From a virus: DNA of 64,000 bases. Positions 56,967 through 64,000 of this stretch are shown here, piece after piece (within the stretch, counting starts at the first letter, position 1; each line of letters begins with the position of its first letter). Location: the IMG/VR virus record IMGVR_UViG_3300028654_000001, positions 434,001 to 498,000 of that record. One strand, 5' to 3'. The position numbers were made by a program, and so were the translations under genes. The notes beneath the pieces are model-generated. The model saw only the letters and a list, made by a program, of their open reading frames with translations. It did not search any database and was not told the origin of the DNA.

Positions 56967-57362
56967 CTACTTAAGATCTGGAAAGATTGGTTCAACCTCT
57001 TGCATTGCTTCGTTCACTGCTCGTTCTTTCACATCCGCCCTCCACAACTTGAATAAGCCGAACGTCTTTGGTTGCTTTCTTCCTAGAGGGATTGGTTCAA
57101 CCGTTACAGTGGGGTTTCCCCACTTATCCTGTCCAAAACCAAGAATCCGACCACGGTGATTCTTATACTTCCCGTAGAGAACAATATCCCCCGGTGAAAA
57201 GTAGCTAGCCCTAATGAATCGCTCAGCAACTCTTGAGATCAGAGTGCTTGTCTTCGATTCCTCAGCAAAACTACTTGCTACTTTATGGACAAGGAGATCT
57301 TGGTCAGACACGGGGTTCCACTTCACTAGGGATTGGAATATTAGAAGCTTATTGATGCTCAC
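56967..57362 (-). CDS. Hypothetical KOW-like protein with tag-like N-terminal repeats
   Basis: Up to 131 residues. The N-terminal half holds LLVHKVASSFAEE and TLISRVAERFIRAS, two copies of the shared tag pattern. The C-terminal half (SPGDIVLYGKYKNHRGRILG) is KOW/SH3-like. The true start may be downstream of 57362. Role unknown. Confidence 0.5.
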   Translation of the reverse strand: MSINKLLIFQSLVKWNPVSDQDLLVHKVASSFAEESKTSTLISRVAERFIRASYFSPGDIVLYGKYKNHRGRILGFGQDKWGNPTVTVEPIPLGRKQPKTFGLFKLWRADVKERAVNEAMQEVEPIFPDLK

Positions 57363-57398
57363 CTATCAATAAACTTTTGACGGTCACCACCTATTAGG

Positions 57399-58793
57399 AT
57401 GACTGTATCACCGCTTGTTAGAGTTCAGTTCTCTTCCGATCTCTCCCACGCTTGGAACCCTACGTCAGGAGGGGTGGATGTTACTCCTGGGGATACTGTT
57501 AGTATCCAGCTGGATGACACCCTCGGAGTTGGATCTTGGTATCTAACGGTGGTGGGTGTTGATGAAGTCACGGCTAACCCTCCAGTCCTTGTCAATGTAT
57601 TGACGAGCCCAGACACTCCTGGGCTCGTTGTCAGTCCAACCTCTATTGTATCCTTTACAGTTCCAGTTGGACGTGGTCAAGCATACATACTAAGATCTTC
57701 AGTCAATGGCCCAAGTATCACCACTACTTTCGGGATATTCGTCAGAACTGCTGCTGGTTTTAGGGTAGGAGCTGTCGGAGAAAGGTTCGAGGGGGATCCA
57801 GTCTTTGGTTGGACCACAACCCTAAACCAATTCATTCGTAATGGAGGTGGTGGGGGTGGGGGGCCTGCAGCAGCCCTCCAAACAACAACGGGGAACGTAG
57901 ATGTCTCCGGGGCAGCAGCCCCCTCTACTGGAGAGGTTCTCACAGCGGTTGATTCAACTCATGCTACCTGGCAACCAGGAGGCAGTGCACCCGCTCTGCC
58001 TTGGTCGGCAACCGGTAATAACCCAGGCGACGATATACTACCCAGTGAGATTTTTCCTGAACCTATCTACAGTCTCTTCTTTGACACCGCTGGTGATGGT
58101 AACCCGCTCGGGATAATGACGGATAGGCTAAGTGTTAGGGCTGTGGCTCTTAAATCATCCCCCGACCCAACCATCCCATCAAACTTCGATGGAGTAACTT
58201 TGGTTGACTTCGATCGGGTTCTACTAACTAGAGAGTCCTCTGGTAACAATGGTATCCGCTTCTTTTTCAGAGGTTCTTTAGTTGCTTGGACCCCACCGTG
58301 GATGACATGTGGGTTCCAAGTTTATGTAACCGATGGTGAGATCTATAAAGGAAAGACCTTCAGACAGATAACACCAGGAAATCCAGCCCCACCTTCGTCA
58401 TTTGGTGCCCAGGTTTGGGAATGCGATATTGGACCTCACATTGCACCCCCACTTTCCACGTACAATGGTTCAGGAGACGCTGTTACCTGGCACCTACTTG
58501 ACACTATTCCTGGACCTCCAGCAAATGGTTATGACCTGATTGTTGTAACAGACAGTGTTGCAACCAACACAGGTACTGGGGACAATCTCCAGAGAGAACG
58601 CGGAGCGGTCACCTACCACTTCGCAGGAGGGACTCTAACATTATCCGATGATAGTCGATCCCTCACATCAACTGACTACTTCAAACAGGTGATCAACGTT
58701 AACACTGTTCAACTCCAGGTTGGCCAACAGACAACTGGAAACAATTACAGCTTCAGAGTCCGAGCTTGGTTTGAGTATGTGAGGTCGATCTAA
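57399..58793 (+). CDS. Putative tail fibre or virion surface protein
   Basis: 464 residues, beta-rich and low in charge. A glycine linker (NGGGGGGGPAAAL) near residue 150 precedes TTTGNVDVSGAAAPSTGEVL, a pattern common between domains of phage fibres. The C-terminal region (TLTLSDDSRSLTSTDYFKQ, YSFRVRAWFEYVRS) resembles receptor-binding heads. It overlaps the beta-propeller gene by one base, so both may be assembled together. Confidence 0.6.
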   Translation: MTVSPLVRVQFSSDLSHAWNPTSGGVDVTPGDTVSIQLDDTLGVGSWYLTVVGVDEVTANPPVLVNVLTSPDTPGLVVSPTSIVSFTVPVGRGQAYILRSSVNGPSITTTFGIFVRTAAGFRVGAVGERFEGDPVFGWTTTLNQFIRNGGGGGGGPAAALQTTTGNVDVSGAAAPSTGEVLTAVDSTHATWQPGGSAPALPWSATGNNPGDDILPSEIFPEPIYSLFFDTAGDGNPLGIMTDRLSVRAVALKSSPDPTIPSNFDGVTLVDFDRVLLTRESSGNNGIRFFFRGSLVAWTPPWMTCGFQVYVTDGEIYKGKTFRQITPGNPAPPSSFGAQVWECDIGPHIAPPLSTYNGSGDAVTWHLLDTIPGPPANGYDLIVVTDSVATNTGTGDNLQRERGAVTYHFAGGTLTLSDDSRSLTSTDYFKQVINVNTVQLQVGQQTTGNNYSFRVRAWFEYVRSI

Positions 58794-60616
58794 TGCGCAC
58801 AATTGCAAGGGCCCCTGAGTGGGTTCTAGGAAGCAAACCTCCACTAAGTGGAGGTCATATGTGGGTTCCACTTGGATCGACAGATCTAGTACCGCGCATC
58901 AATACCACTACTGGAATTATTGACAGCACAATTACAGTAGTAGGTGACCCTCAAGCAATAGTATGGGATGGGGGATCCTACATGTATGTGGCTGAAAAGG
59001 ATAGTCAACTAGTCCAAAGAGTTAGTATCTTCAGATTAGCTATGGACACTACTACTAACATTGGGTCCCATCCGGTTGAACTGGCTTGTGACGCCAACTT
59101 TGTGTATGCGGTTGGCGATGAGAACACACTCACCAGAATAAATATACTATCGGGGACCATCTTAGAGTCGGCTATCAATTTTAGTGGTAGTGATGGTGTC
59201 CCCAACAAAGTGGCCTGGGGCGGCAGCGATAGCATGTATGTCACTGCCAATAATATTAACCCAAACACGAATAACCTCCTGAAAGTCTCGACGTCAAGCT
59301 GGCTTGACTTTTCTTCAATACGTTTACTGAACGCCCCCAACCCGTGGGGTGTTGCACGGGATGGATCAGATCACATATACACAGCGAATTTTGGTCAAGG
59401 AACTGTCTCGAGGATCATTGCCTCCACTGGGGTCCTTGACCTGGTCATTCCTGTTGGTCAATCTCCAATTGACCTTACATGGGATGGGGGTTCCTACATC
59501 TATGTAGTGGACCAGAGTGGGTCAGTTTACAGAATTCTGATCTCAACGGGAGTTGTTGACTCAATCATTCCTGTTGGAGAAAACTCATATAGGATCGCGT
59601 GGGATGGTGCAGATCATATGTATGTCACTAACAGTGGCACCAACACGGTATCACGTATCCTGATCTCTTCAGGAGCTGTTGATGCAACCATTAGTTTGGG
59701 TACCTCTAGCCCCTCAGGTATTGCATGGGATGGTGGTTCCTACATGTATGTTGCCTTTGAAAGCCCTGCAAACATAGTCAAAAGGATTTTGATCTCTTCC
59801 GGTGCCGTAGTAGGTGGGTCTATCCCTGTGGGTAACGAACCAGTTGTTATTGCATGGGATGGTGGTTCCTACATGTATGTTGTTAACCAAAATGACAACA
59901 CAGTTACCAGGATAGCTATATCAGACTTGAGTACCACTACGATCATTAGTGCTGAAACCAACCCCTTCGGTGTTGCATGGGATGGTGGTTCCTACATGTA
60001 TGTCGTTGGTCGTGGTGGGAATACTGCTCACCGGATTCAAGTATCGACGGGTTCTCTACTTGGCACTGCAATAACACTTGGGAACTCTCCACGTGCTATC
60101 ATGTGGGATGGTGGAACCCAGATGTTCGCTGTCAATAGTGTTGACGCTACAGTGTCCAGAATAGATATTACCGGAACACCCTCAGTTGACATGACCATCC
60201 CGCTTCTCAACGACTTTGAGGGTGTTGCATGGGATGGCTCAGATCACATTTATGTGGTTAGTTCATTAACCAACCAAGTGATCAGAATCACATTGTTAGA
60301 TAGTATTGATGCTAGGATCTCTGTAGGGAGTACTCCAAGGAAAGCCGCGTGGGATGGTGCAGATCATATGTATATTACCAACTCAGGTGACGGAACCGTT
60401 TCACGTATACTAATCTCTTCAGGAGAGGTTGACGCCACTATCACTGTTGGGACAAGCCCAGATGAGATCGCATGGGACGGAGCGGATCATATGTATGTGA
60501 ACAACAGAGGTAGTAACAATGTTTCACGTATACTAATCTCCTCTGGAACGGTTGATGCCACTATTAGTGTGGCTGGTGTCCCGAGTGGCCTCGCATGGGA
60601 TGGCCCTCTAAGGTAA
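58793..60616 (+). CDS. Large YVTN-type beta-propeller protein
   Basis: 607 residues made almost wholly of about 13 repeats of 40-45 residues. Each contains AWDGxxxMYVxN and then VxRIxxSTGxVxxxIxVG. These are YVTN/NHL-type propeller blades, which often bind surface glycans or proteins. Start overlaps the previous fibre-like gene (TAATG). Probably a virion adhesin or receptor-binding component. Confidence 0.75.
   Translation: MRTIARAPEWVLGSKPPLSGGHMWVPLGSTDLVPRINTTTGIIDSTITVVGDPQAIVWDGGSYMYVAEKDSQLVQRVSIFRLAMDTTTNIGSHPVELACDANFVYAVGDENTLTRINILSGTILESAINFSGSDGVPNKVAWGGSDSMYVTANNINPNTNNLLKVSTSSWLDFSSIRLLNAPNPWGVARDGSDHIYTANFGQGTVSRIIASTGVLDLVIPVGQSPIDLTWDGGSYIYVVDQSGSVYRILISTGVVDSIIPVGENSYRIAWDGADHMYVTNSGTNTVSRILISSGAVDATISLGTSSPSGIAWDGGSYMYVAFESPANIVKRILISSGAVVGGSIPVGNEPVVIAWDGGSYMYVVNQNDNTVTRIAISDLSTTTIISAETNPFGVAWDGGSYMYVVGRGGNTAHRIQVSTGSLLGTAITLGNSPRAIMWDGGTQMFAVNSVDATVSRIDITGTPSVDMTIPLLNDFEGVAWDGSDHIYVVSSLTNQVIRITLLDSIDARISVGSTPRKAAWDGADHMYITNSGDGTVSRILISSGEVDATITVGTSPDEIAWDGADHMYVNNRGSNNVSRILISSGTVDATISVAGVPSGLAWDGPLR
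58950..60610 (+). repeat. DNA-level tandem repeats encoding propeller blades
   Basis: Near-identical segments such as GCATGGGATGGTGGTTCCTA recur about every 120-135 bases, showing recent duplication or recombination between blades. Confidence 0.8.
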
Positions 60617-60634
60617 ACCAACCAAACTTGTGAC

Positions 60635-61102
60635 TTACTTTTGGAATGGTAGCACTCTAACTAAAACCTCTTGAAACTGTGGGTTACTTAATGCCCCAAA
60701 TCTCTTCAATCTAATGAGTCTCATACAAGTACAACCTGAGTTCCCAGTAAGAAAGTGAAGGGCGAGGGCATTTACGAGACCTGACCGGTTAAGTCCAGCC
60801 ATGCACGTTGTCAAAACATTTTTCCCACTATGAACCGCGGCAGCAATCTCTTTACTTGTACTGATAGCCCTTAGAAGCTCATTACGGGTTGGCTCTCTGA
60901 AGGGGTCATCAGCATTAGGGGAGTAGATCACCGAAACGGAATCAGGAAATAGTGATCTTGGGGGCTGCCATTCCTCAGCACACAAAACTAATACATTGAA
61001 GTTATACCTAACCAAGTATTTTGAGATGGAATGCCTGGAACCTTGCCATAGGTTTGGTACAATCTCGCTTAGGTCTTCAATCTTACCCATGCCAACTACC
61101 AT
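60635..61102 (-). CDS. Dual-specificity protein phosphatase
   Basis: 155 residues; NLWQGSRHSISKYL and an internal Asp (SPNADDPFREPTRNELL) fit the DSP fold. CMAGLNRSG is the CX5R(S) active-site loop, although the usual His before Cys is Thr. It would dephosphorylate protein Tyr/Ser/Thr or RNA 5' ends (some DSPs act on RNA). Confidence 0.82.
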   Translation of the reverse strand: MVVGMGKIEDLSEIVPNLWQGSRHSISKYLVRYNFNVLVLCAEEWQPPRSLFPDSVSVIYSPNADDPFREPTRNELLRAISTSKEIAAAVHSGKNVLTTCMAGLNRSGLVNALALHFLTGNSGCTCMRLIRLKRFGALSNPQFQEVLVRVLPFQK

Positions 61103-61183
61103 ACTAACACTCTAGATACTAGGTATCAACTGAGCCCTTGTTAAGAGAACAATTTTTCAATAAACCTTTGACATAAGGTTGTT

Positions 61184-61807
61184 GTGACAGAACCAAAAGC
61201 ACCCCCACCGCGGCCAATGAACCAGTTTAGAGCTACAGGTACCCACTATGATTTACCTAAAAGGGAACCAGATCTTGAGATTGTTGATGTAGGGGCTCGT
61301 CAGGAATTACAAGAGCTCAACAGACAACTTGAGTTAGTCAGAGAGAATAACGAAGAGCTAGAGAGAGAGAACAAGGATCTTGAGCACAAGGTTGACATAC
61401 TCACAATCCGCCTCAATAACTTTGAATTCTCTACACTTGAGCGCCTGGCTAAGCCAAGTCAAAGCTCGCTGCCGGCCTCAACCAGAATCAAGAAGTGGAC
61501 AGTAATAGGAAGTATCATTGCAGCTCTGATAGCAGCAGGCGGAGCAGTCACCTCTTCGGTCATCAATAGTAGGTCGAACACTCTAAGCAAAGCTCAATTG
61601 GCTACTCAAGCTGATGAGACCAGAAGACTCATTTCAGCCGCACAAAAAAGTACAGAAGAGTCATTCAATGCGGGTGCTCGAGAAGGTGCTCGTTTGACTG
61701 CGATTGATTATGAAAAGAACAAACCCATCCCACCCATCAAGAAACCACCAACACCTGTAAAAAAGAGAGTGGCACCAAAGCCTCCGGTAGTAATCCAGGT
61801 ACCTTGA
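61184..61807 (+). CDS. Coiled-coil membrane-anchored protein
   Basis: 207 residues from a GTG. Soluble N-terminus, coiled coil (about 40-85: ELQELNRQLELVRENNEELE), one transmembrane helix (VIGSIIAALIAAGGAVTSSV, about 107-126), then a helix and a Pro/Lys-rich tail (KPIPPIKKPPTPVKKRVAPK). Topology could suit an inner-membrane spanin-like or anchoring protein. No lysis genes are seen around it. Confidence 0.6.
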   Translation: MTEPKAPPPRPMNQFRATGTHYDLPKREPDLEIVDVGARQELQELNRQLELVRENNEELERENKDLEHKVDILTIRLNNFEFSTLERLAKPSQSSLPASTRIKKWTVIGSIIAALIAAGGAVTSSVINSRSNTLSKAQLATQADETRRLISAAQKSTEESFNAGAREGARLTAIDYEKNKPIPPIKKPPTPVKKRVAPKPPVVIQVP

Positions 61808-61832
61808 TGCCACTCGTCACTTAGTCAACTCG

Positions 61833-63482
61833 TTAGAGTTGAACTTGATTGATAGTCTCGATCCAGTGCCCATTGCCTGTACCAGTGATGAACGCGTTCA
61901 TCACTTTGAACACCTCATCGCTAAAACCCCCGATGTTGAGAACATCAACATTATCCTTCACTTGGGTGGTCGTGTGCGGGGTGATGTCAATGCAAACGAG
62001 CTTTGCATTCGGGTTACGGGTCTTGAGCTTCTCCCATTCGTCAGCCATTGAAGTCGGCTTCGGGCCTCGACTCCCCCAGTAGGATTCATAGACCCTACCC
62101 ATCCCGCCACCATGACTCCATGACTCATAATCGGAAACGAAGATCACAACATCTACCTTCCTATTATCTTTGTTCATCACCTGTAGAGGAGAGGCACAGT
62201 TCGTGGACCCACCGCCGACTGCCGCAAGAATCCCGGCGTTCTTCATGATGGTGTTGTTTGAGTTCAACTTCACATCAGTCCGAACATCACCTTCGAACGG
62301 GTACACTTGAGCACGAGGATTCTTCCTCAGCAAGCAGGAAGAGATCAAAGCTGCCACATCGACACACATTACGGTGGTTGTTGAGCCCTTTCGCTCACCC
62401 GTAACCGGGCTCCGCATTGACCCAGAGACGTCCGTGCAGATAGCTACCTCGAGACCCTCGAAGGCAGGAACGTTAACCGTTGCCACCTCCATAGCTACCT
62501 CGAGAGCATGCTCAATCTCCTTGGGCATGTTGACCGGCTTCTCATCCTTGTGCCAGGTGCTACCCTCATTGATGGCTTTGTAAGCCGTCATGATCTGGTA
62601 TGGAAAGACATTCGCCTTCCTGATGAGATCCGTATGGTTTAGCTTCTCTACCACTAGCTTCACCATCTTGGGATCAGTGAAGACACCGTGACGAGCAAAG
62701 GTGTTGAGACTCCTGAAAGTCTGGAACCAAGAAGCCTTAGTAGCCACAGCTTTCCAGTCCTCCGGGCTTAACTGGAGACCGAGCAGCATCTCGAAAGGTG
62801 CGTTCGGTATCTCACCTACCGGGGAAGCCTTGAAGGCCTCATACGAGGCAATCAGAGCTGGCACGGCCTCACTCACAGTGAAGGGCAGACCTTCGAACTT
62901 ACCCTCCTTCTTACCGATCAGGTAAGCATAGAGGGCAGACCTCTGAGCGGACGTCGGGGCTACCCGAGCCATCTTTACGATATCACCCAGGGTCGGTTTA
63001 TCACCAACTGACTGGAAGAAGATCTGCTCATCAGTCCTGGAATTAAACCAGGCCGTGACCATTCTCTTGAGCCGCTGAGCTGACAGATTATGCCGCCCAA
63101 AAGACCCAGACCGGATCATCTGCGCGAAGTTACGCAGCATCTTGCCATTATTGATGACCCTCGGGAACACCTGAGCACAGAGGTCAGGATCCCTAGCTGC
63201 TAGGTAGGAGACCAGGGCTGCCGGCATGTCCTTCATGAACCCACTCTCGCGGGCATAGACTGCCACCTTGGCCAGGAACAATGGATGTGCCTGACGTGCA
63301 AGGGTCAGAACCTGAGCCAACTGATCTTCGGCCTTCGTGTAATAAGTGTTGTTAAAACAACCAGTTACACTTAACTGTGCAAGAGCCGCTTCAGCTTCCA
63401 TGCTGTAGGCCGCCGCCCCAGCATAGTTCACTACCGTCGCATCTTGGACAGACTTACGCCCTGCTTTCTTCGACGACTTCAT
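61833..63482 (-). CDS. TROVE-domain Ro60/Rsr protein
   Basis: 549 residues from ATG 63482 (GGAG upstream). Residues 10-330 are the helical-repeat TROVE ring (NYAGAAAYSMEAEAALAQLS, then FNNTYYTKAEDQL, HPLFLAKVAVYARESGFMKD). Residues 350-549 are a VWA domain with MIDAS DVSGSMRSP. Ro proteins bind misfolded RNA in the central hole and Y RNAs on the outer surface. In bacteria they work with 3' exonucleases in RNA decay. Eight Y-RNA-like elements lie in the tRNA array of this window. Phage Ro proteins are known but rare. Confidence 0.92.
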   Translation of the reverse strand: MKSSKKAGRKSVQDATVVNYAGAAAYSMEAEAALAQLSVTGCFNNTYYTKAEDQLAQVLTLARQAHPLFLAKVAVYARESGFMKDMPAALVSYLAARDPDLCAQVFPRVINNGKMLRNFAQMIRSGSFGRHNLSAQRLKRMVTAWFNSRTDEQIFFQSVGDKPTLGDIVKMARVAPTSAQRSALYAYLIGKKEGKFEGLPFTVSEAVPALIASYEAFKASPVGEIPNAPFEMLLGLQLSPEDWKAVATKASWFQTFRSLNTFARHGVFTDPKMVKLVVEKLNHTDLIRKANVFPYQIMTAYKAINEGSTWHKDEKPVNMPKEIEHALEVAMEVATVNVPAFEGLEVAICTDVSGSMRSPVTGERKGSTTTVMCVDVAALISSCLLRKNPRAQVYPFEGDVRTDVKLNSNNTIMKNAGILAAVGGGSTNCASPLQVMNKDNRKVDVVIFVSDYESWSHGGGMGRVYESYWGSRGPKPTSMADEWEKLKTRNPNAKLVCIDITPHTTTQVKDNVDVLNIGGFSDEVFKVMNAFITGTGNGHWIETINQVQL

Positions 63483-63670
63483 GATTATCTCTCCATTTCC
63501 ACCGAAGTGGAACAAGTTGCCCCAATAATTGAGGACCGTCACTTATACACTACCTTTTGAGACGTGCAAGGTAAAATCGACAGGAACCTCAAAAAGGGTT
63601 ATCCCACAATGTGGCCAAGTTATGAAAATTACTTGACTTTTTGAGACGCCCTTCGGTGTAGAGAGTGGAC

Positions 63671-64000
63671 ATGGCTGAAGATCCGTCCACCCTGATAGGC
63701 CAGGGAGTTGCTGACGCTTTAGGAATGCCCTTCGAAACCCGGAAACCGGATGATCCTTTCCTGGTCAACTGGGATGGTACTTATCAGGCTAGTGAGTATC
63801 ATCAACTAAGACCTGGACAGTGGACTGACGATACAATGATGGCCAAGATCGTCATGGAGAGCCTATACATCTGTGGTGGGTTTTACCCAAGGGACATCGC
63901 CCAAAGGTACCAACACTGGTACCTCGCTGGTCCTCTACGAGGCATGGGGACTACCACAAAGAAGGCAATGCAGAACCTTCGAGCTGGAATGTCTTGGAGC
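63671..64000 (+). CDS. ADP-ribosylglycohydrolase-family protein (partial)
   Basis: 110 codons to the window end. GVADALGMPFE near the start and GQWTDDTMMAKIV are the metal-binding motifs of the DraG/ARH family. RGMGTTTKKAM matches the substrate loop. Start ATG 63671, with GGTGTA 10 bases upstream. Removes ADP-ribose from proteins or nucleic acids. The remaining acidic motif lies outside the window. Confidence 0.85.
   Translation, partial: MAEDPSTLIGQGVADALGMPFETRKPDDPFLVNWDGTYQASEYHQLRPGQWTDDTMMAKIVMESLYICGGFYPRDIAQRYQHWYLAGPLRGMGTTTKKAMQNLRAGMSWS

Overview
The window looks like part of a very large tailed-bacteriophage genome (jumbo or huge phage). Reasons: tightly packed genes with start/stop overlaps, a phage-style replication and recombination block, about 48 tRNA genes, a tmRNA, many free-standing homing endonucleases, a GroEL, virion-like tail proteins and dozens of small unrecognised proteins. 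The host cannot be named. The tmRNA tag (probably ANDNAYAAVA) is of the proteobacterial style.

Layout. 1-16 kb, all minus strand: DNA metabolism. In transcription order from the right this is zinc-ribbon protein, clamp-loader delta' and delta, class II ribonucleotide reductase, a ligase LigA split in two around a homing endonuclease, RecD2-like helicase, a coiled-coil possible mediator, a possible ssDNA-binding protein, RuvC-like resolvase, RecA, the N-terminal half of a Rad50/SbcC ATPase, and an SbcD/Mre11 nuclease interrupted by a LAGLIDADG intein that runs off the left edge. 15.9-25.1 kb, minus: a membrane HExxH protein, GroEL, RNA 2'-phosphotransferase (KptA), DEDDh exonuclease, VWA protein, homing endonucleases and tmRNA. 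25.1-45.8 kb, minus: a tRNA array covering all 20 amino acids. It is interspersed with small proteins, five HNH endonucleases that run into the next tRNA gene, and eight copies of a structured RNA that I interpret as Y RNAs. 46-64 kb, mixed strands: metalloprotease-like protein, DNA methyltransferase, two sigma-like proteins, dCTP deaminase, peptide deformylase, tail-fibre-like and beta-propeller proteins, dual-specificity phosphatase, a TROVE/Ro60 protein and the start of an ADP-ribosylglycohydrolase.

How the parts fit. The main result is a candidate phage Ro ribonucleoprotein system. A Ro60-like TROVE-VWA protein lies at 61.8-63.5 kb. Eight Y-RNA-like elements lie at 29.8-44.6 kb inside the tRNA array. 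They share a terminal helix, an internal loop (AUGC-type on the 5' side, UUG on the 3' side), a second helix, and then UACAAU. Four of them carry tRNA-like T and D arms in permuted order, as known for bacterial YrlA RNAs. With tmRNA, KptA, peptide deformylase, initiator-type tRNAs and a near-complete tRNA set, the phage appears to carry its own translation and RNA-quality-control kit. A second theme is ADP-ribose chemistry: a mono-ADP-ribosyltransferase-like protein, KptA and an ADP-ribosylglycohydrolase. A third is heavy invasion by homing elements (intein, split ligase, HNH-tRNA overlaps). All calls come from reading the sequence; no database search or folding program was run.
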